Assembly (NCBI GenBank): GCA_013140605.1
Contig: JABFSL010000002.1
Coordinates: forward strand, 23,961-87,960
DNA: 64,000 nt
Source of the DNA: Anaerolineales bacterium
Lineage (GTDB): Bacteria > Chloroflexota > Anaerolineae > Anaerolineales > Villigracilaceae
Direction of reading: 5' to 3'
Both the position numbers and the translations under genes were made by a program. The notes below the pieces were generated by a model that saw only the letters and a list, made by a program, of their open reading frames with translations, did not search any database and had not been told where the DNA came from. Position 1 is the first letter of the stretch. Each line of letters opens with the position of its first letter. Positions 10,112 to 19,086 of the stretch are shown piece by piece.

Positions 10112-11828
10112 GGAGTTTCACTCCCATTAATTTTCTTGCGCCGATGATGAGCACGGCGGTGATCGCCATTTGGATGGTGGAAAGAGCCGCTACAGGCTCC
10201 GCCCCGCCCTGTTTCCACAACTCAAGCATGGTCGTCCCGATGACGCGTGATCCCTCCGCAACGAGGAACAACGCGGTCGAATATTCCTTCAAAAATGAAA
10301 TCGCCAGCAGGATGTATCCCGAAACCAGTGCAGGCTTCAAGATGGGAAGCAGGATGTGACGAATTGTCCCCAGCCAGGTCGCGCCCGCAACTCGTCCCGC
10401 CCTGTCGAGTTCATCTGACACTTGAAGCACTGCGGGACTGACGGCGCTGAATCCCAGCGGCAGGTAACGCATGATGAACGCAATGGATATGGCAATGATG
10501 GTGTTTCGCAGGGAGCCAAGCCCAGGCACGAGCAGGAAGGCCCACAAAAAACCAATGCCCACTATGATGCCAGGAAAAGCGCGCGGATAAAGCGCCATGT
10601 ACTTGACCGCATTGCGATATTTAAATGTCGAACGATACGCGATGAGCGCCGCAACCGCCATAAAGACAATGCCAATTGCGGCGGCAAAGATCGAGATGTT
10701 AATGCTGTTGACCACCGATTGACGATATGCAGGGCTGCCAAAAATTCCCTGATAATTTTCAAGTGTAAGCATTTTGAGCGGATTCATAAACGGGCTGAGG
10801 AACGGGACAAAAGATGTCAACACGATACAGCCCAACGGAAGAATGATGCCGAGCAGGACATACAGCCCGACAAATAATGAAACGATGCCTTTCCAGCCTC
10901 CGAGGTCAATGGCTTTGGGGCGGGTCGCTTTTCCACCGACAGTCACAAAGCGGCGTTCAAGGGAAACGAGTTTGCTTTGCATGTACACGAGTCCCGTCAC
11001 GAGAATGACCACCAACACAGCAACAGCCGCCACCGCACCCTGATCCTTGTTCACGCCGACCACGCCAATCACGTAGAGATATGTCGCCAGCGTATCGATG
11101 CCAACTGAGTTACCCAACACCAGCGGAATAGACAATAATTCAAATGACGAAACTAATGTCAGTAAGGCGCTGTAGGTGATGGCGGGCCGCAGAAGTGGAA
11201 TGGTGACGCTCCAAATCGTGCGAAACGGGGATGCGCCGCCGATCCGTGCCGCTGATTCCAATTGTGGGTCTGCAAGAGCGAGCGAAGAAGTTGCGTATAA
11301 AAATGTGTAGGGAATGTAATACATCGCCGAGACAATGACGATGCCGCCAAAACTATAGAGTTGCCAGATCGGCAATTTGAGCGTGCGCACCAGAATGGTG
11401 CCAAATCCCTGCGGACCATACATCTGCATCCACGCGAAAGCCAGCACGAGCGGAGAGACGTAATACGGAATCGTGACCAGATTGGAATATAAATTCCGCA
11501 AAGGGATGTTCGTGCGGTTGATAATGACTGCCAGCACGATGCCGATGATCACCGCAATGATCGTGGTTGCCACGGCAAAAGCGGCGGTGTAAACGAGCAC
11601 ATCCCAGAAGCGCGCATTGCCAAGCAGGTTGGTATAGTTATCAAACGTAAAGGCGCGGTTTTCTTCATACAAAGGTTTCGACATGAAACTTTGCAGGATG
11701 ATCGGCCAGGCGGGAAAAGCCACCAGCAAGGCTGTCACGATCACGACCAGCCATTGAACGCCAGAATCCCATGAAAATTTGGGACGGGTGGTTGCTATGG
11801 GGCGGAGATTTTGTTCCACAGTTGTCAT
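10104..11828 (-). CDS. ABC transporter double permease (FbpB-like)
   Basis: About 574 aa from ATG 11828 (a TTG at 11846 is possible). It has two consecutive binding-protein-dependent permease domains in one chain, each with about six membrane segments. Each half carries an EAA-type loop: in the first, ESAARIGGASPFRTIWSVTIPLLRPAI; in the second, ELDRAGRVAGATWLGTIRHILLPILKPAL. This fused layout is typical of Fe3+/2-aminoethylphosphonate/spermidine-type importers (FbpB). The gene lies between the binding-protein gene, from which it is separated by a structured repeat region, and the ATPase gene, which it overlaps. Confidence 0.9.
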   Translation of the reverse strand: MTTVEQNLRPIATTRPKFSWDSGVQWLVVIVTALLVAFPAWPIILQSFMSKPLYEENRAFTFDNYTNLLGNARFWDVLVYTAAFAVATTIIAVIIGIVLAVIINRTNIPLRNLYSNLVTIPYYVSPLVLAFAWMQMYGPQGFGTILVRTLKLPIWQLYSFGGIVIVSAMYYIPYTFLYATSSLALADPQLESAARIGGASPFRTIWSVTIPLLRPAITYSALLTLVSSFELLSIPLVLGNSVGIDTLATYLYVIGVVGVNKDQGAVAAVAVLVVILVTGLVYMQSKLVSLERRFVTVGGKATRPKAIDLGGWKGIVSLFVGLYVLLGIILPLGCIVLTSFVPFLSPFMNPLKMLTLENYQGIFGSPAYRQSVVNSINISIFAAAIGIVFMAVAALIAYRSTFKYRNAVKYMALYPRAFPGIIVGIGFLWAFLLVPGLGSLRNTIIAISIAFIMRYLPLGFSAVSPAVLQVSDELDRAGRVAGATWLGTIRHILLPILKPALVSGYILLAISFLKEYSTALFLVAEGSRVIGTTMLELWKQGGAEPVAALSTIQMAITAVLIIGARKLMGVKLHE

Positions 11829-11854
11829 TGGAGGGGTTCTCCACAAATCATTCC

Positions 11855-11929
11855 ATGTCGCTGCGAGCGTTCTGTGCGAGGCAGCCTCCTCTTGAATGGG
11901 GGTTGCTTCCCGTAGGCTCGCAACGACAT
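11855..11929. repeat. dispersed inverted repeat, ATGTCGCTGCGAGC arms
   Basis: Arms 11855-11868 and 11916-11929 pair with one mismatch; the inside is the familiar GAGGCAGCC...GGTTGCTTCC type. It belongs to a dispersed family seen in many Chloroflexota. It lies in the gap between the binding-protein and permease genes. Confidence 0.75.
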
Positions 11930-11939
11930 AGACTTTTGA

Positions 11940-12033
11940 AAGGTCGGCGGTTGAATCTTCAGTACCGCAAGATTTATCTTGCCACCAAGGGCAACGTGAA
12001 CGTTGCAGTACATTTATCTCAACCGCCGACCTT
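11940..12033. repeat. branched (cruciform-like) repeat inside the importer operon
   Basis: The outer arms AAGGTCGGCGGTTGA (11940-11954) and its exact inverse (12019-12033) give a perfect 15-bp stem. Inside are two smaller perfect hairpins: GCAAGAT-TT-ATCTTGC and GCAACGT-GA-ACGTTGC. In the transcript this would fold as a three-way structure directly after the binding-protein gene, a place where REP/BIME elements of other bacteria protect the upstream mRNA. Confidence 0.8.
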
Positions 12034-12045
12034 CCAGATAATTAA

Positions 12046-13209
12046 CTACGGGCGACCGAAGGCGGTCTTCCACTTGGCGAGGAAGGCGGCGCGGTTGTCA
12101 GCGGATGCAATGTTCGGGTCGAAGAAGAAGGGGATGATATTTTCTTCGCCGACAGCATCGATGACTTTTTGCAAATGATACTTGGCTTTGTCAGCAACGT
12201 CAGGGCGGTAGGGAGTGAGACCACCCTCACCCCAGGCAATTTGACCTTCGGCAGAGAGGATGAACTCCATCAACAATTTGGCAGATGCGGGAGATGCAGC
12301 GGCTTTGGTGATTCCCATGCCGCGTACGAGCACTACCTGACCGTCTTTCTGGTATGACCAACCAAGAACGGGTTCAGCCTCTGGGAATTTGGGGAAGACC
12401 GAAATGCCAGAGACGAAGTAACCGACAGAGGCTTCGCCAGACAACACGGCATTGACCATGTTGCCTGCCGAGGTCTGCATATTGACATTGGACTTGCCAA
12501 TAGTTTCGAGGGTGGCCCAGCCAGCGTCACCTTTGTTTGCAGCCCAGAACCAGTTGATGCCATAACCAGTGCCGTTCTTTTCAGCATCATAGGTTGTGAT
12601 CTTGCCAGCATTGGCGGGGTCAGCGGCGAATGCGGCTACTGCTTCCATGGTTTCGGGCGGGGTGGCGACGAGTTGCTTGTTGTAGATGATGATCATCGGG
12701 TCGGTGGAGACAGCGTATACGCCATCAGCAAGTGTGGCAAAGTCTGGCATGCCTTCAATGTTGACGGGGTTGTAGACCTGTAATTCGCCTTTGGCAATGA
12801 AATCCTGCCAGCCATCAGGCGAAGAGGTGATGATCATGTCGGCAGTGCGCGCGCCGCCAGCAGCTTCGGTATAGTATTTCTCAAAAGTTTCGGTGGTGCC
12901 GAGATCAAGCGCAGTGACTGTGATCCACTGATATTTCGCATTGAATGCTGCGATGACGGGCGCCCAGTTGTTCTCGCCCATAATGGAGTGGACGAGCAGA
13001 CCTTCAGTTTCGTTCTTGGATTCTTCGGCGAGCGCGACCAATGGGTCAATGGCGGGCGCTTCGGTGGCGACGGGAGCCTCTGTCGGGGCCTCAGTGGCTG
13101 GGGCAGCAGTGGCAGGCGCTTCGGTCGGGGTTGAAGCGGGGGCGCAAGCGGCAAGTACAAATGCCAGGGCCAGCGTCAAAGAAAGGAACACGTTCAGTTT
13201 GCGATTCAT
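12046..13209 (-). CDS. ABC transporter substrate-binding lipoprotein (FbpA-like)
   Basis: 387 aa. It has a lipoprotein signal with lipobox LAAC, then a low-complexity linker of Ala/Thr/Pro/Glu (PTEAPATAAPATEAPTEAP) typical of lipoproteins in this phylum. The mature part (VNIEGMPDFATLADGVYAVSTDPMIIIYNKQLV, and near the C-terminus AASPASAKLLMEFILSAEGQIAWGEGGLTPYRPDV) matches the Fe3+/2-aminoethylphosphonate-type binding-protein group. An AAGGAGAAG ribosome binding site precedes the ATG. It is the first transport gene of the operon, upstream of the double permease. The ligand is not evident; metal-binding tyrosines were not assigned. Confidence 0.87.
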   Translation of the reverse strand: MNRKLNVFLSLTLALAFVLAACAPASTPTEAPATAAPATEAPTEAPVATEAPAIDPLVALAEESKNETEGLLVHSIMGENNWAPVIAAFNAKYQWITVTALDLGTTETFEKYYTEAAGGARTADMIITSSPDGWQDFIAKGELQVYNPVNIEGMPDFATLADGVYAVSTDPMIIIYNKQLVATPPETMEAVAAFAADPANAGKITTYDAEKNGTGYGINWFWAANKGDAGWATLETIGKSNVNMQTSAGNMVNAVLSGEASVGYFVSGISVFPKFPEAEPVLGWSYQKDGQVVLVRGMGITKAAASPASAKLLMEFILSAEGQIAWGEGGLTPYRPDVADKAKYHLQKVIDAVGEENIIPFFFDPNIASADNRAAFLAKWKTAFGRP

Positions 13210-13232
13210 TTTTCTTCTCCTTGGTGAATTTG

Positions 13233-14108
13233 TTATCTCGAATCCGCTATTTCGTAGCGGCTCAATTCATTGTCAAGCGTCTCCCATTCGGGCAGGCGCA
13301 CCAATCGCTGACGTTCGTTCCATTCAAGCATCGAAGGGATGAGCAGTTCGCTGCTGCGCGCTTTTTGCAAAACGGCGAGGGCGCTTTGCATGGCGCGGGC
13401 GGCGACGCGCATGGCGAGGTTGGGATGGATCACAATGCGATAGCCCATCTCGTGAAGTTCATCGTGAGAAATGATCGGCGTCTTCGCGCCTTCGGTCATG
13501 TTGAAAAGCAGGGGGGCTTTGATTCGTTTTGGCAGTTCAGCGATCTGTTCTTTTTGCGTGGGCGCTTCGACGAAGATAATGTCTGCGCCAGCGCGGGCGT
13601 ATAAATTTGCGCGACGGACGGCTTCATCCATGCCGTGCGTGGCGATGCTATCTGTGCGGGCGATGATCAACATTTCCTTGCGTGCTTTAACAGCCGCATG
13701 AATTTTTTGAATCATCTCTTCGCTGGAAATAACTTCCTTGCCGTTGAAGTGCCCGCATTTTTTGGGAGTAACTTGATCTTCGATCTGCATGGCGGCGACG
13801 CCCGCATCTTCATAGACCTGGGTTGTGCGCGTGACGTTGACGGCATTTCCGTATCCCGTATCTGCATCTGCGATAACGGGAATGTTCACCGCTTCGACAA
13901 TGCGGCGAATCGGCTCGATCATTTCGGTCATGGTCAGGAGACCGATGTCTGGTAGGGCGAACTGCACATTTGCGATTCCCGCTCCGCTGGCATACACTGC
14001 GCTGAAACCAACATCCTCAACAATGCGCGCAGACATTGCATCCGCTGCGCCAGGTACGACCAGAATCTCTGGTTGGGAAAGTAAATTACGAAATGCTTGA
14101 GCTGTCAT
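13233..14108 (-). CDS. isocitrate lyase/PEP mutase family enzyme (methylisocitrate lyase-like)
   Basis: 291 aa from ATG 14108 (a TTG at 14144 gives 12 more residues). The barrel signatures are present: VPGAADAMSARIVEDVGF, the metal-binding PVIADADTGYGN, and the catalytic-loop motif KKCGHFNGKEV with its cysteine, as in lyases of the PrpB type. Members cleave methylisocitrate, dimethylmalate or related acids, or decarboxylate oxaloacetate; PEP mutases lack the KKCGH cysteine. It lies 23 bases upstream of the binding-protein gene and in one operon with a PrpD-family dehydratase, which favours a methylcitrate-like acid as substrate. Confidence 0.85.
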   Translation of the reverse strand: MTAQAFRNLLSQPEILVVPGAADAMSARIVEDVGFSAVYASGAGIANVQFALPDIGLLTMTEMIEPIRRIVEAVNIPVIADADTGYGNAVNVTRTTQVYEDAGVAAMQIEDQVTPKKCGHFNGKEVISSEEMIQKIHAAVKARKEMLIIARTDSIATHGMDEAVRRANLYARAGADIIFVEAPTQKEQIAELPKRIKAPLLFNMTEGAKTPIISHDELHEMGYRIVIHPNLAMRVAARAMQSALAVLQKARSSELLIPSMLEWNERQRLVRLPEWETLDNELSRYEIADSR

Positions 14109-14254
14109 CTTGGGTATAGGATACAGTCTGGGGTTTAAATGCAAAACTCCCGAACGGCTGGATTTTGTCCCCCCGTTTGGGAGTACATCTTATGATGTAT
14201 ATTTGGGTTATTCACATAAATAACTCAAGTTGCCATCCTGCGAAATCTGCACAA

Positions 14255-14325
14255 ATTTAACGCAAAGGCGCGGAGTCGCAAAGAAAAAGCTATTAAAACT
14301 TGGCGTCTTAGCGGCTTTGCGTTAA
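14255..14325. repeat. dispersed inverted repeat, TTTAACGCAAAG arms
   Basis: Left arm TTTAACGCAAAG (14255-14266) and exact inverse (14314-14325) flank an inner GCGGAGTCGC...GGCGTCTTAGCGG part. It is another dispersed family common in this phylum, and lies between the divergent lyase and dehydrogenase genes. Confidence 0.75.
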
Positions 14326-14439
14326 AACGCCATGGTTGAAAGCGTATTGAGATCAAAGTGGCAATTTGAGTTAAGTATTCCCGCCGCTTTGAGCAAGGAA
14401 GATTATGCAGGTTCGGCGAAGACAATAAGAGGTTCAAAT

Positions 14440-15447
14440 ATGAACAAACCAAAATTATTGGTGATGGACGATTATGAAGGGGAATTGGCGCAGTCTCCCG
14501 CAATGGCTCGATTACGTCAGCTTGCGGACGTCACGATTCTCGACCACCCTATTGATGACTACAGCATCCTAAAAGACTTTCAGGTCATCCTGGCTTTGCG
14601 CGAGAGAACGAAACTGGATACTCTCTTCTTTGAGGCTTGCCCCAACCTCGAATTTGTCCTGCAAACTGGGGGACATGCCTACCATATCGATCAGGCTGCT
14701 GCGACTCAAAGGGGAATTGTGATCGCGCTTGGCAGGCGGGTATCGAAGCCAACGGTGGTTGTCCCCGAACTTGCTTTAGGTTTCATGCTGGGGTTGGTCC
14801 GTCAAATTTATCAACTCACAACGGAGATGAGCAAAGGAGAATGGCGTGGAAGTATTGGCGGTTCGCTGTCGGGGCGCACATTGGGAATTCTTGGATATGG
14901 ACGTCATGGGCGTCCGATTGCACGGCTGGCAGAAGCCTTCGGGATGAAAGTGACGGCATGGGATCGGACAAGCACGCGTCCAGAGCCTGACGAATTTGGA
15001 GTTCGAAGACTCCCGCTTGATGATCTGCTGGCAGAATCGGACATCGTATCCATTCATCTGCGCCTCTCGGATGAATCGCGCAGTCTTATGGATAGGGAAA
15101 AATTGTGGAAGATGAAGCCTGGTGCAATATTGATCAACACTTCACGCGGCGCGATCATTGACGAGGCCGCTTTGATAAATGCTCTGCGCGAAAAAAGAAT
15201 TGCGGGTGCAGGTCTGGATGTGTTCGCTGTCGAACCGCTTCCAGTGTCAAGCCCGCTGCGGACAATGTCAAATGTATTATTGACGCCGCATGTCGGCTGG
15301 CAGGTTCGGGATGTCTTTCATGAGTTTGTTGAGATCGCCGCTGATCAATTGGATGCCTGGCTGAAAAACGAACTTCCCAAAAGCGACGTATTGAATCCTG
15401 ATGCAATACAAGTTGATCGTCCGCGAAGTGGTGGGTTGGGTAAATAA
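14440..15447 (+). CDS. D-2-hydroxyacid dehydrogenase family protein
   Basis: 335 aa from ATG 14440, which has an AAGAGG site 7 bases upstream; an earlier ATG in frame (14332) would lie at the edge of the dispersed repeat and is rejected. The NAD-binding signature LGILGYGRHGRPIARLAEAFGMKV is in the middle. The catalytic stretch follows: MKPGAILINTSRGAIIDEAAL, then AGLDVFAVEPLP and NVLLTPHVGW (catalytic His). The family interconverts 2-oxoacids and D-2-hydroxyacids. It is divergent from the acid-uptake operon and may belong functionally to it. The substrate is unknown. Confidence 0.9.
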   Translation: MNKPKLLVMDDYEGELAQSPAMARLRQLADVTILDHPIDDYSILKDFQVILALRERTKLDTLFFEACPNLEFVLQTGGHAYHIDQAAATQRGIVIALGRRVSKPTVVVPELALGFMLGLVRQIYQLTTEMSKGEWRGSIGGSLSGRTLGILGYGRHGRPIARLAEAFGMKVTAWDRTSTRPEPDEFGVRRLPLDDLLAESDIVSIHLRLSDESRSLMDREKLWKMKPGAILINTSRGAIIDEAALINALREKRIAGAGLDVFAVEPLPVSSPLRTMSNVLLTPHVGWQVRDVFHEFVEIAADQLDAWLKNELPKSDVLNPDAIQVDRPRSGGLGK

Positions 15448-15545
15448 ACGTTGGTAACTATATACTTTGACGCATAGAGCGCGTTTTCAACATAAAACAC
15501 GAAGCGTAGCGAAAGTATGCACGTTTTATTAGGTGCGGTTTAATC

Positions 15546-16040
15546 TTAAGGTGCCAACAATGTGATTGTTGCCAAAAAAATGAAGGCAACAATTGTGCAA
15601 AGATAGTACCCCATGATTTTAGACAGCCGTTCCTGTTTTATCAAGGTCTTTTCGTTCTTTTGAATTGCTCTTACATATATCGTAATTTGACTCATAATAA
15701 TATCTTTTTCGCTTTTGTCTGCGTAGGCTCTATTGTAATTATCAATATCTGCACGAATCGGAGATTCCACAGAAGACGGTCTGGCTAAATTTATTGCTAA
15801 AACCATTAAAACTGTATAAAGAATGACAATAAAAAAGAATAATGCAAAAAATGAGGCTGGCTTGATTATGGTATTGTCAAAAACTTTAAATGTTGCAAAG
15901 AATGAGACAATGACACTGGAAACGCCCATTATAGTTTCTGCATATTTCTTTAAACTTGAAAAACTGGTAAATTGTCTGTTAAGTTGCTTTTGCGCTTCAT
16001 CAAACATTGTTGTAAAATCAGGCGTAACTTTTTCCTTCAC
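15546..16040 (-). CDS. hypothetical membrane protein, three predicted membrane segments
   Basis: 164 aa from GTG 16040, chosen because a GAAAGGAG site lies 8 bases upstream. It begins with a short soluble part, then two close membrane segments (about GVSSVIVSFFATFKVF and FFALFFFIVILYTVLMVLAINLA), a charged middle with many Lys/Asp/Glu, and a C-terminal membrane helix (YLCTIVAFIFLATITLL). The shape recalls small SLATT-like membrane proteins of defence loci, but no signature proves this. It is clearly poorer in G+C than its surroundings and is divergent from a 77-aa protein 32 bases away. The function is unknown. Confidence 0.6.
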   Translation of the reverse strand: MKEKVTPDFTTMFDEAQKQLNRQFTSFSSLKKYAETIMGVSSVIVSFFATFKVFDNTIIKPASFFALFFFIVILYTVLMVLAINLARPSSVESPIRADIDNYNRAYADKSEKDIIMSQITIYVRAIQKNEKTLIKQERLSKIMGYYLCTIVAFIFLATITLLAP

Positions 16041-16072
16041 AATAAATACTCCTTTCAAAATAAGAGGATGCC

Positions 16073-16306
16073 ATGACAGCAGATGATGAAAATAAAAAAC
16101 CAAAGACTAGCTCCGAGACAGAAGATAAAAAGAAGGCGAGTGGAGCGGTCTCAAATGCTGTGCTTTTAGTGCAGACCATTGAGAAGACTAAAAATGTAGA
16201 GGGAACACAAGTAAATTTTGCGGAAAGCGTAAAGAAAAAGAAAGACCTGGTTGTACCAACTTCAACAACCAATATAAGTAATACGGATTCAGATTCGGAC
16301 GATTAG
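16073..16306 (+). CDS. small acidic/basic disordered protein, unknown
   Basis: 77 aa, almost wholly charged and low-complexity: a Lys/Glu-rich start (DDENKKPKTSSETEDKKK), a short middle, a KKKKD patch and an Asp/Ser-rich tail (SDSDD). An AAGAGG-like site lies before the ATG. It is divergent from the membrane protein and shares a 32-bp intergenic region with it, and it is closed by a strong terminator at 16390. Reality rests on the ribosome binding site, the terminator and the base composition; no family recognised. Confidence 0.5.
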   Translation: MTADDENKKPKTSSETEDKKKASGAVSNAVLLVQTIEKTKNVEGTQVNFAESVKKKKDLVVPTSTTNISNTDSDSDD

Positions 16307-16389
16307 TTTTCTAAATTTTATTTCACTTGAAGAGATAACCTAAATATTTGGGGATCTCTTTTTTGTTTAACAAGCGCCTAACGGTTTGC

Positions 16390-16426
16390 AATAGGTCGGC
16401 AAATTACTTGCCGACCTATTTTATAC
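16390..16426. terminator. intrinsic terminator (13-bp stem)
   Basis: AATAGGTCGGCAA (16390-16402), loop ATTAC, then the perfect inverse (16408-16420), followed by TTTATA. It lies between the 77-aa gene (+) and the response regulator (-), both ending here, so it may serve both. Confidence 0.85.
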
Positions 16427-16479
16427 CCTTTTATTGAGAGATTCTATTTTGTGTGTCAAGTATACGGTTACCTAAACTT

Positions 16480-17133
16480 TTATTTCACCAGGCCCAACCG
16501 AATCGCTTTTACTGCGGCTTGTGTACGGTCATTCGTTCCCAACTTGTGCATCACCGTCTGCGCGTACCCCTTGACCGTTCCTGCGCTCAAGCCAAGCACA
16601 TCTCCAATCGCCTGATTGGTCAATCCTTCCACCATCAAGCGTAGAATATCCATTTCACGCGCGGTCAGCGGCTCGATCAAATCCTCTGGTGATTCATTCG
16701 TTTTCTCAGCGCTTTCGAGGTTCCGCAAAACATCCTGCAAAAATATGCTATCCACCAGCGATGTCCCTTGCGCGATGGAATACACCGCCGCCAGTAATTC
16801 TTCGCGCGAAATATCCTTCAACACAAATCCCGCCGCGCCCGCGGAAAGCGACTTCAACAAATACGCGGTGCTGCGATAAGTCGTCACCATGATGACACGT
16901 GTATCCAACTTTGCAGCCTTGATCGCTTCGAGCGCTTGAATGCCGTCCATGTCTGGCATACGAATGTCCATCAAGATCACCATCGGTTTGAGTTTCGTTA
17001 CCAGATCAAGCGCTTCGCGTCCGCTGCTGGCCTCGCCCACAATCTTAATCCGCGAATCGCTCAACATGCTTTTCAGTCCCGCGCGCACCATCGGGTGATC
17101 GTCCGCGATCAATAATGTGATTTCACTTTCCAT
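16480..17133 (-). CDS. NarL-family response regulator
   Basis: 217 aa from ATG 17133, with a GAGGAG site upstream. The receiver domain has the acidic pair in LLIADDHPMVRAG, phosphoacceptor Asp in VILMDIRMPDMDG, and Lys in FVLKDISREE. The C-terminal LuxR-type HTH is LTAREMDILRLMVEGLTNQAIGDVLGLSAGTVKGYAQTVMHKLG. It overlaps the end of the kinase gene by 11 bases, so the pair is co-translated. No target genes are obvious next to it. Confidence 0.93.
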   Translation of the reverse strand: MESEITLLIADDHPMVRAGLKSMLSDSRIKIVGEASSGREALDLVTKLKPMVILMDIRMPDMDGIQALEAIKAAKLDTRVIMVTTYRSTAYLLKSLSAGAAGFVLKDISREELLAAVYSIAQGTSLVDSIFLQDVLRNLESAEKTNESPEDLIEPLTAREMDILRLMVEGLTNQAIGDVLGLSAGTVKGYAQTVMHKLGTNDRTQAAVKAIRLGLVK

Positions 17134-18904
17134 CTTCGCTCCTCTTTGCCAATGACGCCAGCGGAATCCGCACCTCGACGCTTGTCCCTTTTCCAAGTTC
17201 GCTTTCGATCTTGCAGACTCCGTTGATCATTTGCGCCCGCTCCTGCATACTGACTAACCCCAAATGTTCGGCTTCATCTTTTTGGATTAACAACGCATCA
17301 AACCCTTGACCCCAGTCCTGCACCCGCAACACCAGGCTTTGATCCTCCGCTGACAGTTCGACTCGCACCCGTTGAGTCCGCGCGTGTTTGCGGACATTGG
17401 TCAACGCCTCCTGCGCAATGCGGAAAATGGACGCTTCCATCGAATGCTCGATTTGCAGTCCATGTGTATCAGTAATAATTTCCGATTCCCAATTTTGTTC
17501 TTCGCACACTTCGGTCACATATTGCCTAAGTCCGCGCTCCAAGCCCAAGTCTTCCACCATCGTCGGGCGCAGTTCGGAGATCACTCTGCGGGCTTCGTCA
17601 ATGGACTGTTTGACGAGAGTCCGACTCACGTCCAGGGCTTGAAGCGTCTGTGCATTCAGTCGTGAACCGATCTGTGAGTTGAGCGTGTTCAAATGCATAT
17701 TGGCAGAGATGATCAATTGAGTCAGACCATCATGCAGGTCCAGACCAATGAGGCGGCGCTCTTCATCCTGAATATGTGCCATCTTTCCGATCATCGCGCG
17801 CAGGCGGTCTTCACGGTTGGCTAGTTCGAGCATCATCGTATTGAAAGAAGATGCAAGTTTCCCGAACTCATCCTCGCCAGTGATCTCGACTGGCTCTTCG
17901 AGATTTCCATGTGTCACACGCTCCGCGCCATCGAGTAGCGCAGTGGCGCGCGTATTGATCTGTCGGGACAGCTGGGTCATGAACAGGATCGCAAAGCCCG
18001 AGATCAAGGCTGCCGCAAGAATACTCGCAACGCTGGCAGTGTTGACCGCATTCAACAAGGCTTGTTGTTCCTGTGTGAATTTTTCAGTTTCATGCGGTTC
18101 GATTTTTCCGACGATGGTCTGCTGGCCCGCATTGAAGATGATGGAAATAAAATTCGCATAAAGTGATTGCTGCAAATCGCGTCCGCTGATCAGTTGAGTG
18201 CCCAATGATTTTAATTGATCGAAGATGGCGAGAGTCTCTTCCGCCCAGCGTTTTTCATCTTCTGATTGCGCAATGCTGCGAAAGTTATCCGCTGCCTGCT
18301 GGAACGCAACGACAGCATCGGTAAATTGCACACGTTTGTTTTCTTCTGGTGATGCCAGATACCCCGTCACAGCAGATAACATGGCACGCGACGAATCCTG
18401 CATGGCTGATACGATTGCCTGATATTCAACATCGTCCGTGCGACCTGGCATGACATCATTGGAAAGGAAAGCGGATAATTGAGATTGTGCGCCCAGAAAT
18501 TCATCAAGGCGGCTTGTCTGATTATCGCGCAGTTTAATTAAGTCGCTGCCAGTGGTCAATGCCTGTTGATATGCCACTTCCAGAGTGGAAGCCCATTGCA
18601 GTTCATCTGGGCCAATGGCCAATGAGCGATATTGCACCAAGTCGTTGGAGAAATTATTTAATTGCTCAATAAATTGGGATTTGAAACCCGTCTCACCGTT
18701 GATCTGATAGCGATACAACGCCGCCTCGGCGTCGCGTAAATGCGCGTTCATCTGCACCGCCACCAATTGCCGCTGACGAATATTCTCGATGGCATCCAGC
18801 GAGTTGGAGATCGAGCGCGCCAGATACACCAACGCGAAGATGTTGGTTAATACCGCCGAGCCAAAAAGCAGGACGAAAACAATCAGCCGTGTGCGCAGGG
18901 ACAT
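17123..18904 (-). CDS. NarL-type sensor histidine kinase with extracytoplasmic helical sensor
   Basis: 593 aa. Membrane segment 1 is at residues about 7-30, followed by an extracellular part of about 260 residues made of heptad-like helices (four-helix-bundle sensor like those of chemoreceptors), then membrane segment 2 (SVASILAAALISGFAILFM), a HAMP linker and a HisKA_3 domain with phospho-His in IGLDLHDGLTQLI. The ATPase domain ends the protein (N box EALTNVRKHA, G box VQDWGQGFD, then HLGLVSMQERA). The signal is unknown. It is upstream of, and overlapping, its response regulator gene. Confidence 0.93.
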   Translation of the reverse strand: MSLRTRLIVFVLLFGSAVLTNIFALVYLARSISNSLDAIENIRQRQLVAVQMNAHLRDAEAALYRYQINGETGFKSQFIEQLNNFSNDLVQYRSLAIGPDELQWASTLEVAYQQALTTGSDLIKLRDNQTSRLDEFLGAQSQLSAFLSNDVMPGRTDDVEYQAIVSAMQDSSRAMLSAVTGYLASPEENKRVQFTDAVVAFQQAADNFRSIAQSEDEKRWAEETLAIFDQLKSLGTQLISGRDLQQSLYANFISIIFNAGQQTIVGKIEPHETEKFTQEQQALLNAVNTASVASILAAALISGFAILFMTQLSRQINTRATALLDGAERVTHGNLEEPVEITGEDEFGKLASSFNTMMLELANREDRLRAMIGKMAHIQDEERRLIGLDLHDGLTQLIISANMHLNTLNSQIGSRLNAQTLQALDVSRTLVKQSIDEARRVISELRPTMVEDLGLERGLRQYVTEVCEEQNWESEIITDTHGLQIEHSMEASIFRIAQEALTNVRKHARTQRVRVELSAEDQSLVLRVQDWGQGFDALLIQKDEAEHLGLVSMQERAQMINGVCKIESELGKGTSVEVRIPLASLAKRSEDGK

Positions 18905-19053
18905 GGATTAACTATACTCGAAATTGCTCATGAAGATATGAAGATACAAGCAACATGTAGTGACATAACTCACCGTCCCTATATTTCTATAAGGATCTGC
19001 CCGGCGCTGCATATATCAAATATGGCGATTGCATATATTCTCTTTAAATTCCC

Positions 19054-19086
19054 ATCGACCTGCTAAACTAGCAGGTCGATTTTGTT
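19054..19086 (+). terminator. terminator-like hairpin between divergent genes
   Basis: ATCGACCTGCTA (19054-19065), loop AAC, exact inverse (19069-19080), then TTTTGTT. The T tract is on the + strand, although no + strand gene ends here; the hairpin abuts the -35 box of the next gene. Confidence 0.6.

Noticed and set aside
10422..10877. Open frame on the + strand, 151 codons
   Set aside because: Antisense to the double permease; charged, low-complexity shadow translation.
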